Position numbers and translations under genes: made by a program. Of a DNA stretch of 64,000 nt, positions 1-12,262 are shown piece by piece. Below the pieces are notes generated by a model, which was given only the letters and a program-made list of their open reading frames with translations, made no database searches and had not been told where the DNA came from. Position 1 is the stretch's first letter. Every line of letters starts with the position of its first letter. This DNA comes from Isoetes taiwanensis (lineage: Eukaryota > Streptophyta > Lycopodiopsida > Isoetales > Isoetaceae), in the NCBI GenBank assembly GCA_021234155.1, contig JAJEKV010000008.1, positions 6,326,945 to 6,390,944 of the forward strand, written 5' to 3'.

Positions 1-581
1 TGACCAACGTAACTCGAGAAACTAGACGCTAAAAGAAAGGGACCAATATCTAATTACAAAAGAATCTCCTCGAGCAAATGCCACCTCAAAAAAAGTATTC
101 GTCTCAACGAAAACCCAAGGATCCACTACATCATATGTCGTTCTAAAATATTTACAAATATTTTGAGCTTCAAGAGACATTCTCGGATCCACATTCCCAC
201 TCAATTCTTTTCTGGTTTACTTTGTGTGATCTCACTTTGGTCCATCAAATCTTGTTTGCTTTGATGTGTTCCTTCTCGTTAAGAGTTCACCTCCAAGGAT
301 TCCGAGGATAAGATAACTAGGATCCAAGGAAATCGTCAATCTCAAGGAGGTGCAACATTCATACTTTTGATGCAACCTAACATCTACATAATATAGGAGA
401 AAATAGTGTGCAACAAATACATAGATAGAATAAGCATGCAACATCATTTTATAAACTAAAAAGAAAGGTACCAGTTAAAAAAAAAAAGCATTCTTTCAAT
501 GTCCAAATAAGCATCTGCTAAAAATGTTTGCCTAAGATCCTTTGATGTGTATGTCACATCTTTAAGAGATGAATTCCTTAT
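1..581. other. Flank with no recognised gene
   Basis: AT-rich sequence left of LINE-A. The short open frames here show no domain or biased composition that I recognise. The last 10 bases next to the LINE (582-591, AAGTTTGAGG) are one copy of its target-site duplication. Confidence 0.5.
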
Positions 582-591
582 AAGTTTGAGG

Positions 592-894
592 TGCTTATGA
601 GCTGACAGTTTCTGGAACAAAGTCATAGTCCTTTGTACCTCCCCTGTAACCCCATGATTGATTTCACATCCTTGCAGAGGCAGATCTTTTTCCCTTTTCC
701 CAAATTTCTGCCCTTGTTGCTCGCATTCCAAGGTGTCCCTGTTGACCACCTTTTTTCTGACTCCAATCTCTCTGTTGGATCCCTGTTCTGTCCCCACATT
801 CCTGTCCCCTTGTCTGCTCCCTGTACCTCGTAATCCGTGCCCATGTTGGGCCTGCATCCCTGTAAACTCTCCAAGAAACTAGGCGCTAGGCGCT
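592..894 (-). other. Inverted 5' end of LINE-A (twin-priming type)
   Basis: Bases 592-615 are an exact reverse complement of 895-918. Read on the minus strand, a frame starting at ATG 857 runs to the end of the inverted piece (...LFQKLSAHK). The same residues are encoded on the plus strand at 895-918 and continue in frame (HKQKEITNLL...) into ORF1. The inverted block is therefore the missing N-terminal coding end of ORF1 with a short 5' leader, and the 24-bp inverted repeat is an overlap between two cDNA pieces. That is the expected product when a LINE cDNA is primed from both target strands. A MITE with 24-bp terminal repeats is the alternative, but the flanks 584-591 and 919-926 do not match as a TSD and the frame continuity would be unexplained. 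Confidence 0.75.
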
Positions 895-1718
895 CCAGAA
901 ACTGTCAGCTCATAAGCAAAAGGAGATCACAAATCTTTTATTGGGTCTTGTCCATAACGGAAACTCTGATACAGGAAATACCATTACCTTTGGAGATTTC
1001 CTAGTGCATATTCCCGCAAAACCAGTGAAAATGGTGGCCACGAGAAGACAAATTGGGATGACGATCGTGGAAATGCAGCAAGAAACTGTTGTACAGCCCA
1101 TAATCGACAGAGTTAATGAAATGCAGAAGACAGTGCAGGACAAGCTGAATCAAAAGGTTGTTCGAGAACTCAGAGGTAAGAAACCGGTTTTGAATCATGT
1201 TTATACAAAAGAAAAGATGCATGCATTTGCTTCTAAAGCTCTCATAGGATGTGTAAGACATGAGGGAGTTCGGTTAGCAGATTTAAAACTGGAATTGATC
1301 AAACTGAGCAGAGAGGTTCAAATTTCTCGGATCTATTGGCTTGAATTTCCATATTTTATGGTTGAGTGTTCGAGTGATTTAGCTGCAAGCTTTTTGCTCA
1401 AGCAAGGGACGATCTTTAAGGCAAACACGCAGTTCTTTTTTCAAAAATGGTCTCCAAGCTTTGATCCTCAGAACCCTACCCACTTCCAGCATCCAGCTTG
1501 GGCTTCTATGGAAGGTTTAAATCCCATGTATTGGCACGAAGACATTTTCAGACTTTTCTCTGGATTGGGAGAATATATTGGGATTCAAACAGTTCATGGT
1601 GATTTCAATAACACACCTTGCTGGGAACAAAAACTGGGAAAAAAGTTGAACATGTCAAAAAAAGAAAGAATTGAATGGGATAAGATGATGGAGATTTTCA
1701 TATATCAAGCACCCTCTT
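895..1718 (+). pseudogene. LINE-A ORF1 (DUF4283-like) fused to endonuclease C-terminal half
   Basis: The frame is open from the inversion junction to the LTR-element insertion. The first ATG in it is near 1030, but the true start is at 857 on the other strand because of the 5' inversion. The middle part (about 1200-1590) resembles the DUF4283 RNA-binding region of plant LINE ORF1 proteins, with the W-P-x-F-x-P / W-x-x-x-x-GL pattern (FQKWSPSFDPQ, WASMEGLNPMYW). At about 1590-1600 the frame switches without a stop to the ORF2 endonuclease motif GDFNN, followed by EWDKMME. A full element would have the rest of ORF1 and the endonuclease N-terminal half between these, so roughly a kilobase is deleted in frame. 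It ends at the 5-bp duplication CTCTT (1714-1718) of the LTR element. Confidence 0.75.
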
Positions 1719-3317
1719 TGTGACGCTCTCTGAATATATACGACACCCGGCCGTATACATACGGGGACTTTCCCCTCCCATGGCAACCATCTCGCCATGA
1801 GCAGGGCCCTCCGTCTATCCCGGGCCATCCGTAGAGAGATGCCCGAGTGAAGGACACGGAGGTGTCATTCGGCCCACGCCTTCAATGGGACTCCTAAGTC
1901 GCGGAAGCGTGAATACATGTTAGCACACAGCATAAATCATATATAAATAACCACCACGAAGGGTGGCACATCCATCCAAGTACTAACAACAAAGAATATG
2001 CATCTAATCCTAAGGAAAACACCCCAAACCCCAGGTTCTACCCCAGTTCAGACTCCTGTGAGGATGGACTGATGGCTCGGTCTCAAGAGATCAACAGACA
2101 GAGGTATAACCTGGCGTTGGCTGGCATAGAACATCGGCTAGGGTTGTCCACTCCATCCGCCCCTCCTGTGCACACTTTGCAGGTGGGTCGATTCATGCTA
2201 TGGCATCACTATAGCCTTCCGGAAACGCAGACTCAAGGTATCACCCTTCGAGCCTACTCCAGGGTTCATGAAGCCCCGGTCCGACGAGGCAGGTCAGGGA
2301 AGTGTCCCCTTCCAGGATCGCAGTGGTTCCATGGGTGAGCTAGAGAATACGTGCCGCATCAGCGACCCCCGCATCCGTACCCGACTTACTCACCCTAAAT
2401 CTACTCAAAGTGCAAGGTGCCCCATACGGGTCACACCTCTACACCCAGGGAGTGTCAGACCCATACCCGGCCCTCTACGTGACCGGCTATCAGGCCTAGC
2501 CCACTGTAGGAGTCTCAGGAGCCTTTTATGTTCGTGCAAGACCCCACCCCCACTTCACCACTGCGTCCCTTCTCTGGTGCTAAGCCATTCCATAGCATCT
2601 ACGACCCGGTGGTCTCCTGTACACAGGCCGCAACTAATGGGAAATACAGGGATCTACCTAGGAGCATACTACTAAACATGGCTCAGAGGTCTCTACCCCC
2701 CCTTAATTCCCCCATTTCAAGAGTAATACTATGCAAAGAACTATCAATCCATCCTTTAAGAGCAAGACCAGAATCAGAGATAAAGAGAACTCACCTTTGC
2801 AATCAAGGGTTAGTTCCTACAGGTAAAGCACAGAGAGAACAGAAGAAATGAACACAACAAGTGCCCAACAGGGGCGCTACCCTACAGATAACACAACTAA
2901 GCTACAGACTAACCGTCGAATCGGGCTTGGGATGGCTCCATCTCGATTTGCTGAAGGGTGCCTGGCTGCTGCTCCTCCTCCTCCATCTCCAATTGCTCCT
3001 AATTCGAATTGGGGCAAATGGTGGGGGCAAAACCCCAATTTGGGTCCCAAGTTAGTAACTCTCCCTTGCCCAATCGATTTGGGCCAGGTGGCAGCTCCGG
3101 GTTGGCTAATATTAACTAATTTGGTATTTTAGGCCCTTTTAATATTAGATTAAGCCCTAAATTCGAATTAGGGTTTAAGGTTAGGTTTCCACCTTTATAA
3201 TTCAATTATTAACATAGCTAACCTTAGCTTATGAATAATTAATGTGCCATTAATTATTCATAGTGACGTGTCACGTATTTATACTTAAAAAGGCGTATAA
3301 ATATGTGGAACGTCACA
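1719..3317 (-). repeat. 3' LTR (left copy) of the gypsy-type element, intact
   Basis: This 1599-bp repeat matches 9959-10384 plus 13786-14934. It begins TGTGACG and ends CGTCACA on the plus strand, an inverted terminal pair. The second copy is split by LINE-B at the position corresponding to about 2165. Open frames inside (for example 2268-2675) recur in both LTRs only because the sequence is repeated; none looks like a known protein. Confidence 0.9.
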
Positions 3318-3330
3318 TTCTCCCCACCTT
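3318..3330 (-). promoter_or_regulatory. Polypurine tract of the LTR element
   Basis: Read on the minus strand this is AAGGTGGGGAGAA, directly before the TGTGACG start of the 3' LTR. That is the expected position and composition of the plus-strand DNA primer. Confidence 0.75.
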
Positions 3331-6300
3331 AAAAATGATGCTGTCCTCAGCATCAAGACTAGTCTTGTTGCAGGGCAACACATCGTACAATAGAAGGAAG
3401 TCTCCCCTCCTTAAAGAGATAGCGTGATATTATAAGTCACATAGACTTTGTCATGTTCATTCGTGGTGACGAGTTCACAGTCTATCTATTTTAGAAATCA
3501 TGCATTCTATACATACATGTAACTGATTATATATTAAAGACATGTACAAATATAAAGAACTTCTATTTATTGTTATATTACAATACAGAGTTATTAATCT
3601 CGTACTGTTTAGTAGAAGGTTATTCTAATCATATTAACTTTTGTATATATGTCTTTTATATTCGCGCTTCACTTTGCAAGTGATTTTATTACAGCGAGCC
3701 TTAATGTAATTTTACATCTAAATTTTGTTTTCCTATTTTGGTACAGTTTTTAAAAACTCATATATTGCTATCGTGAGTGTTTAGATGCCCCTGACATTTA
3801 TAGCTACCCTTTTATAGAATTATATGTTGTACTGTATTTGCCATTTTGACCTATATACTTTAATATTAATTACAGACAGACGTTCTTCCTTTATTATTCA
3901 TAACCTTGGTATAACATTATCTAAGTCTCGTTATTCCCTTAGGAGTTTGTGTAAGACATACATAATTATATCCTTCTATTATATTTGACTATGTGTTTAA
4001 AGAGTTTTTCCCTTTTGAGTATCTTTAATGTTTCTACACTGACACTCTCGGTCCCTAGTTTACACGTAGCTGTAATTGATAGCCTGACCTTGATATGCGA
4101 GGGGTGAAGACCCTTAGGAAATGAGATTACATTGTTGATTTAAATGTTGGTTTGATTTCAAATAAAGTTCTAAGGTGTAAAACGCAATTGCTATATTGTT
4201 GGCTTTAAGTAACCATGGGTAAAACCTTTGTGGAGCTAAATCTAAAATCATGGATCTAAGGCTTGTATCTGATAATGCTAAAAAATAGAATAACAGATGG
4301 TTCCTTAGGTTAATTGACCAACGGAATTTCGAGGTGAATTAATACTAAAACGAGCTTTACCTCACATGAGCACACCTATTAATTCATTAGTTATATCTAT
4401 ACATTTATTAGAGATACGGAAGCATCAAAAGCATGCCCGATGCTTCTTGAGGCTATTAAATAATGAAGGTTAAGCAGATCCTGGGTTCTTGCTTGAAGTG
4501 GAAGTGTTAAACGTTGGGAATAATGAGTGGTAAGGTATCCTTATTTTGGATGGTTACTCGAGAAATTGGTATGACGATGTTTGTTATCTGATTGAAACAC
4601 TGGGCGTACTACTTACGAGGGTTGATTTATCGTGCGGTATATATTGCGATTGTACGTAAAAGGAGACTGGATATAACACCATAGATCCGATGAAGAAGTG
4701 GTTTATGATTATCTACCATAGATCACGTCAGAGAGGTACTATAGTAAGGTGGAAACTGGATTATAAGTACCCAGCTTTTGAAAGAGAGATCACTTTAGAA
4801 GTGTAGGTTTCGACAATGGTGGTGAAGGTATAGAATGTGGACCCGACATTGTATAGCTATTGCTAGTTGAATCGAGGTATGATTCGCGGAACGATAGAGA
4901 CTAACGTGGTATGCGGATGCGGATCCATAAAGTACGGATTAAGGATTTATGCATATATTGCGTTTCCCAAGGAGATTGTTGTCCTGAGGTGTGGAATAAA
5001 GACGCAAGATTATATGAGGTTGGTCAAATGCATGACCATTATGCATGATATATAAATTAAGGGAATGGCCACATCTTATGTCTGCTGGGAGCATCGAGGT
5101 GCCGGATAGCAGACTGGACAATAGTGTGGAACGTAGTTTGCACACAAGGTCAAGAGAAGACGACAATTGGTAGGAGCAGGCGCAAGCATCTAAAAGCTGC
5201 AAGGTATGTTAAGTCATGTACCCACATGACGTGTGAGACAAGAGGAGCTTGGGAGTTGTTGTAAACAACGTTTTCAAAATAGAGAATTTGGAGGGACACT
5301 TTGAATAGACGAAAGTCTGGAGTATGAACAAGGTAGGTGCCCTAGGAACATCTCGCCAAGGAGAATGTGCTGTAGACTCGGTAGCGTGTGTGTATCCTGA
5401 GGAGTAGCTCCGCGTTGGTATATCTAGGAGCATTTAATGGAAAAACCATAACTAGAAAAAGATAAAATGTGTAATAGAACTTTTAGTTCACATATATGAA
5501 TACGGAAGTAATGAAGATAAGAATTCCTATACTAGACATTAAGTATGTCCACTAGGAAGTTAGGGTGGTATTTGCCCCTGTGGAATTTATGACTAGAGCG
5601 TGAGGCCAAGGCAAGCTAAGGCTAGAGAGTCTAGAAGGTGTGGTGTGAAAGCCACAGCATATATAGCACAAGCTAAATGAGTTGAGGAAAAACAATTGCA
5701 GGAAGGATGAACATAGCTAGATGGCTATGTCAACGAATTACATATGAGTCTAGAGTTAGGGTTGGTGCACACATGTTACTATATCTCATAATAACAATGT
5801 AGTGGTTTTGGATGTTTGAAGGATGTAGTAGTATTACATACTACACTAGTTAGGAGATCGAAGATGTTAATTGTGATATTGAGATGTATATCATATTAAA
5901 AGATAGAAGAATATTTGTACAAGGCGAATGAAATATTACTTAGGAAGGTTTGAAGTATAAGCATAATGATACGCGTATACTCAAAGATATTTGATTAAGT
6001 ATGATCCAGGAGAGATAAGCATTCAAGTTACCCCAATGGTTGGAGTTGCCTATCTTAGGTTCATCGTACTAAGGAATATGGAAAGAGTTTAAAGTAGTGA
6101 AAGTAGCGTGAGTAAGTCTAGCATATACAGTGATGTTACATTCAAAAACACCCCGAGGATGGTTGGAAGGGTGTCGAAATAACCGATAGTGAGAGCTTAA
6201 CTACTGGAAGGTTGTAAATACCAATGAATTATTTCAGCGTTACAAGCTGAGAGCATCCATTCGGTTTTGGGAATAAAAGGATGTATCAGATCTGGCATCC

Positions 6301-9300
6301 CCCTGATAGAAGAAAAGAAGGAGTACGCCGACTTTGGCGATTATATCCTTAGGGATAACCGAGAAGAGGCAATACATAGGAATTCTAAGTCCCGATAAAG
6401 GAAATCAAGACGAGGTGTATAGATCAGAAGGGGCAAGATTTATAGACCAATAGTCCATATATCCTAAAAGTTACCCTACTTGGGGGGAACAATTCTAAAT
6501 GCTGAAGTAGAAGTTGGAGGATCCGTTGCCTTTAGGCATAGACCCCTGAGAGATTATGACTTTAAGACTAGGTTCGAACATAGGGGTTTCCCTATTATGA
6601 GATCGAGAGATTTTAATGCCTCCGTCTGATTATGAGGGAGCCAAAGACGACAACATTTGAAGTGATCAAAAGTTGAAGTTGACATGGTAACTTAAGAAAA
6701 TAGGTTAGTTGTGACAAAGCATGGCGAAACACAAAGGATAATTAAGTGAAGGAACCTTTAGAGGAGGCCTTCGACTGTGGTAGAGACCTTTGGGAATTAT
6801 GGCATAATCCCGTGGAGACATTAAAGTTTGTGTACGGGGTTAAAGCACCATAAGGTACTAAAGGAATGGTTGAAATAGCTAGAGACGCTATCAACATATA
6901 AGCAGCATATACAAGTCCAACATAAAGTTGGCCCCTGTCCATTTGGGAAGTAGGTGGCGCAGCCACATCATGAAGTTACATAGGCAATGGGTTTGTTTGA
7001 AAGAACTACCACGGTTATAGTTTAGCTAAGTTAGAGCAGAGCTCTAGCATTGTGGGATGTGGAGATATGTTTATTATGTACATACCATGTACACATACGA
7101 TAAACATCTTAGGGAGGTAATCTAGGTGGCGACACAAGGAGAGTGGCGACACAAGGAGAGAAAGACGAGCGTATCCTAAAGTTACTGATGAAGGATCTGG
7201 AGATACGTTCGAAATGTGCAAAGGACCGTCAATCCATTGCATTGTAGGGTATGATGTGGTAGTTGGCACTTGAAATAAATGTCAACGGCCAATAGAATAA
7301 AGCTTACGATGAGGGGGTCGAATAATACAATAATACAATTCCAGGATAGGTAGCAAATAGCAGTTACTTGCTAGAAGTTCAAATGTGTCTTGGATAGACA
7401 CTTGGTGAACAACATGGGTTACATCGAGGTGTATGTTAGGATATATAGGACTCGAACAGGGATACAAGTCCGGGTTATGTCACACATAGGTATTTGTAGA
7501 AAGGCTCACAAAATACCAGGCAGGCACCTTGATGACTCCAGGTAATTCACGATTTATACGAAGGCTCACGCGCTCCTAGGGCATGACTATGGCTTAAATG
7601 AGGATGCAAAGTCATTTGTAATGCCACAATAGTGTCATAACATCATGACAGAAATATAATGACTAACATTGCTAGGATGTAGGACAACGTTGGATCATAA
7701 CCCCCAATGATAGGTGGGTTAACAATATAGGGAACATATCATAGCGGCTTAGAAGCCCCAAGACGGTTAACGGATACGTAGAGGAGTAATTGGATTGGTG
7801 ACTCTACTGAATAAAGGTCGCAGCCAAAGGCTGAATTGTGTACGCTATGCCAGGGGTAAGGGCCGAGATATTAAAATCGGCCATCGTCGTAGAATAGATA
7901 TTGAAGAAGAGAAGGAATAAAGGACCCTTAATAATGATATTTAGCAATGTGGATCGGAAGGTCATTACCTAGCATGAAGGGTAGTCTTTGCTAACATGCA
8001 AAGATATACGTGCGGCTTGAAAGGCAGCAAGAGCTGAAAAACTCTTTAAAGATTTGGTGTAAGGGTTAAGGAAGAAGACTTCCATGTCCTAGGACAAGAT
8101 GGTGAATTGAATTCACCAAGGACATTTGTAATAAATAAATAGGTAGATAGCACTTATACGTGATGCCAGATTGGCAGCGTCCATGCGGGCATATGACGGA
8201 TCCCCAGAGACTTGAACACAAGAGCTCTTAATAGGGGAGGCCTATCTTGAGAGGTCTTTGGATGGTACTATGCTCTATGATACTCACATAATTGCTTGGA
8301 CATATGTAAGGTCATTTGCGGAACCTAAGGACGTTTAGGCACTAAAATAATGGTTGGAAATACTTTGCCTCAACCATATCTAGATATCCTAGAAGGAGGT
8401 GATTAGTCAACAATGGTTGGATGCCATTGGTCCATTAGGGTGGAAGAACACCATAAGAGGGTAGACGGCTATCAATTTGACGGCGTGTGGTGCAGATAAT
8501 TATTCACAGCCATATAGGCGGTGAGGTTTGGCACAAAATAATACTAAAGTTTGTAGCCGGGATTGATTTAGAATGAAGGTGTTAACGCTATTGTAGGGGT
8601 CTAACACAAGCACTCATTACGTATTACAGGGTATGTATCGCGGTCTGGGGAAATGGTCCATAAAAAGAACATGACAATTGAGAAGAAGTAGTGAAGGGTG
8701 GTAGGATTAAAGCTACCCATGGTCTAGCTAGAAGGGTGCTGCATGGCAGTCCCTACTTGGTTGGGCGAGAAGAGATCCTTTCTCTGGTAAATGAGACGAG
8801 TCAAGGTTTAGACATTAGAGAGAGACAACGTTGATTATGGCTAGAAAACATTACGTATATAACGTCGAATAAGGTCTATTATAAGGCATATGAATGTGGT
8901 ATGGGTTGAATCATGGCAAGGCCCGAAGAAATTGTGTTATCAAGGCATCTACCAAAGGAAAAAATATAGGTCGAGGAACGCTGATAACTGGATATATCGT
9001 CGCTTAAAGAATATCCAAGGATATAACACATGCTGCTATCCTAGAGAGTTGCCTTGTCGTTATTAATTAAATTCCGGAATTAGTCCCACCAAGTGAGTTG
9101 ATGTTATCATAACAAGTTGGCCGGACTTGCTAGATTACGTCGTTTCATTTGGACGGTTTATTCCTAGGGGATACTAGCTTTATATGGGTTTACCAAGGCA
9201 AGCCTCTAATTTAAATATGGAATAGATGCACTATGAATGTAAAAAAAAGGATTATATTTCTTTAAGAAAGAAGTTGGCTTATTGGTAAAGATGTTGGCTT

Positions 9301-9944
9301 GGGTGCAGAAGGTCAGGGGTTCAATCCCATGATATACCTTTTGCTTAAAAGAATGTTTAACTAGACAAAACAGAATATTAGATGTGTATAGATAAGAAAT
9401 AAAACATAAATATGTTACATAAAGAGAGTTGATAAAATGGAAAGAGTATTGGATTGGAAGTGGGAGGTCATTGGTTCAAAATGGGGGGAAAAAACTTTTT
9501 ACCCCCTTTTTTTTTTTTTTTTTTTTTTTTTTTGGCAGCCCCTACCCTCCGACCATCACCGACGCCCCGAAACGCCCGGGTACCCCCTGCCCGCCACTTA
9601 GGGTTTCGCGCCTGCATTGTTTCCATTTTGGGTCGACCAAAAGGTGTTCTAAACTAATTAGGGTGTTCCGGACGCAATGGAATAAAAATTGCCGCAATCC
9701 GAGTTTTCTAGAGAAAGCTATGGCCTCCGAAAGAAAGGGACTGCATTCTGCCGAAAACGCAACATAACTTCACCTTAAAATTTTGAATTTTTCTATTTAC
9801 CTAGCTCAATCCTCACATACTTAGGCCAAAACTCATCCTACTTATGGATTTGGTGTACTTTTCCTACATTGGAGGTCTCCTACTATCTAAACGGTCTAAC
9901 GAGTTTGACATGGCCAGTGCTATGATCTGGTCCACCAAAATCAT
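3331..9944 (-). pseudogene. Interior of the LTR element, no intact gag-pol
   Basis: This 6.6-kb stretch lies between purine tract and primer site, where gag-pol should be on the minus strand. The longest frames are 60-90 codons and I could not identify protease, reverse transcriptase or integrase motifs with confidence. A weak resemblance to the gypsy protease/RT junction (MQWIDGP) is visible near 7230 on the minus strand. A pure T run (about 9508-9533) precedes a GC-richer block (9534-9780). Two short stretches on the plus strand (about 9278-9340 and 9430-9480) have tRNA-like internal promoter boxes (for example GGTTCAATCCC) and may be SINE remnants. I see no other feature. Confidence 0.6.
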
Positions 9945-9957
9945 GGCTCTGATACCA
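9945..9957 (-). promoter_or_regulatory. Primer-binding site of the LTR element
   Basis: On the minus strand this reads TGGTATCAGAGCC, complementary to the 3' end of plant initiator-Met tRNA. It lies one base from the right LTR, which fixes the element's orientation as minus. Confidence 0.9.
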
Positions 9958-10605
9958 CTGTGACGCTCCCTGAATATATACGACACCCGGCCGTATATAT
10001 ACGGGGACTTTCCCCTCCCATGGCAACCATCTCGCCATGAGCAGGGCCCTCCGTCTATCCCGGGCCATCCGTAGAGAGATGCCCGAGTGAAGGACGCCTT
10101 CAATGGGACTCCTAAGTCGCGGAAGCGTGAATACATGTTAGCACACAGCATAAATCATATATAAATAACCACCACGAAGGGTGGCACATCCATCCAAGTA
10201 CTAACAGCAAAGAATATGCATCTAATCCTAAGGAAAACACCCCAAACCCCGTGTTTCTACCCCTGCCGGACTCGTGGAGGATGGACTGGCGGCTCGGTCT
10301 CAAGAGATCAACAACATTGAGGTATAACCCCGGCGCTATCGGCATAGAACATCGGCTAGGGTTGTCCACTCCATCCGCCCCTCGCAGAGTTATATGACCC
10401 CCCGTGAGCTAAGGCCGGGTCCCGATCGTAGGAGAGGTGCTGCGCGGCTCACGGGGAGGATGTCCAAAGGGTCTCGGGCATCCGGCGAATGGCAAGGCAA
10501 AGGATTTACAGGGGGCTGCAGGCGAAGCCGTTGAAATGGGGTGGCCCCATCTGTGGTAGGGCCCCCGACGGTGATCATTAACCGTGCTCGAGCGAGGGGC
10601 TCCCC

Positions 10606-11062
10606 GTGAGTGGATGGTCGGTGAAGGTTGTTCTTGTTCATAAAGCCGGTAATAAGGATGAGCCAAATAATTACCGTGATGATTATGGTAAGCTCGCCGC
10701 TTTGCAAAGCTCCCGGCAGGGGTGGTGGAGAAGAAACTCACTAAGTGGGCCGAGGAGGCAGGGGTGCAATTGGCCAGGGCGGGGCTTTCGCCCAGCTCAC
10801 TCCCTTACGACCACCATATCTTCACTTTGAGAGTGTTGATGGAGGCAAGCGGAATCTTGCGCCGAGGACTTGTATTGCTGCTTTGTAGATTTTAAGACTG
10901 CATATGATACCGTCCCCAGAGACATGCTGTGGCAGAGGTTGCAAGAATTGCGAGTTCCAGAGGAGTTGCAGAATGTGGTGCACCAGCTTTATGATGGGAT
11001 TTATGCTGCACTGCCTTATGAAGATCGGCGGGTAGCTAGCACTATGGGAGTTAAGCAGGGCT
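10606..11062 (+). pseudogene. LINE-B reverse transcriptase, N-terminal part
   Basis: The fragments read in order, with frame changes, as RT conserved blocks: VLVHKAGNKDEPNNYR (10620-10670), a decayed QAGFRPAHSLTTTI block (about 10780-10815), then FVDFKTAYDTVPRDMLW (10882-10932), and GVKQGC at 11049-11062. At GVKQGC the reading stops at the nested insertion; the expected continuation PLSPTLFGLYID resumes in altered form at about 12263. It encodes palm/finger segments of a LINE reverse transcriptase and is inactive through frameshifts and splitting. Confidence 0.78.
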
Positions 11063-12262
11063 GCCACTTTGGGGAGGCAGATGCTTTATGGTGGCCTCAG
11101 TTTTTTTCTCGGCAACGTGACATGTTGCAAGCTTCATTACAAGGTCGAAGAACAGTTACATTCAACTGGCCATCTAGGCAAACTCTCCCTGTGCAAGTTG
11201 AGAATCAAGAGGAACATGTAGAGATATTGGCTAGCTCAGATGAAGATGACAGAGTCATGTACACTGGCCCCAGACGCACGGCACAACAAGTTGCTCGAGT
11301 ATCTGGTTCATCTCTACCGAGATTCGAGAAAGGAATGCTCATAGCTGTCCCAGCTGATAATGATGAATCTGGGAAGCCATTCTGGCTAGCTAAAGTACTG
11401 GAGGTAACAAGAGAGGATGGAATTCCCACTCAACTAAAAGTGCACTGGATGAGAACGAATGCTGCCAATGCTTTCAGTGGGAGTTATACTTTGGAGATGG
11501 TAAAAACAGGAGTGGGAAAGAGAGCAAAGTCCAAAGCAAGCACTGCTGTCATAGATCTAGCTGAAGTAAAGGTTCTTGCATATGACTTTGTTCTGACTGC
11601 TGCTAATAAGTTACGTATGGTCATTCAAACTTTAATAAGGTCGGCATGTGGATTAGACAAACAACCTAGAAAGGTGGCAAAAAAGATGATGATGAAGACT
11701 CACTTGTAGACAGTGAGGAAGAAGATCGTTCGAGTACATCCAGTTTTGAGAGTGAAGCTGAGGATGAAGGCTCAAGTGATCAGGGATTAAATGAGTCGGA
11801 GGATGAGATGCATCCTGATCTTGCTGCAAAATGTAAGTTTGTCCGATGACTCGAACATGTAAAGAACAGAAAGTGCAGGTGATGAGTGTTTGTCAAAATG
11901 TCCTATATTTTTGACAATTTTGTTCATAATTTTGTACAATTTTCACAACCTTCAATATATCACTTCTTTGTCATTCTACTACCCTTGCTATTTTTTTTAT
12001 TGCCCCTTTTTTGCTACACTTTATAAAAGTAACTACTTTTTGTTCTAGTTTAGGAGGATGAAAATTGCTATTTAAAATTTGTGCATGAAAGTTATGTTCA
12101 ATCAACCCCTCAAAAATGGTACCTAAATTACTTAAATTGTCACACCTGTCACAAAAAAATATAGAAAATGGACTTTTTTAAGGGAATTTTAGGGAATCTT
12201 TCAAAGATTCCTTTTGAAGCGCGTTTGCAGCAAATAAGTGCATTTCAGTTTAAACTTTGTTC
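11063..12262 (+). mobile_element. Unidentified 1.2-kb insertion inside LINE-B RT
   Basis: The block separates two halves of one RT domain, so it is an insertion. It carries an open frame (about 11083-11708) containing a stretch KGMLIAVPADNDE / KPFWLAKVLEV and VHWMRTNA, reminiscent of chromo- or BAH-like modules in large plant transposon proteins. A Ser/Glu/Asp-rich acidic tail follows after a small frameshift (to about 11849). Then comes AT-rich non-coding DNA with T runs. I see no terminal inverted repeats and no clear target duplication. It could be the 3' end of a transposon gene or a captured gene fragment; the family is not recognised. Confidence 0.5.

Noticed and set aside
592-918. Possible MITE with 24-bp terminal inverted repeats
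   Set aside because: No matching target duplication at 584-591 / 919-926, and the inverted part encodes the in-frame N terminus of LINE-A ORF1, so twin priming explains it better.
2268-2675. Open frames in the LTR, repeated at 13887-14468
   Set aside because: They recur only because the LTR is duplicated; composition is not protein-like and the frame differs in length between copies.
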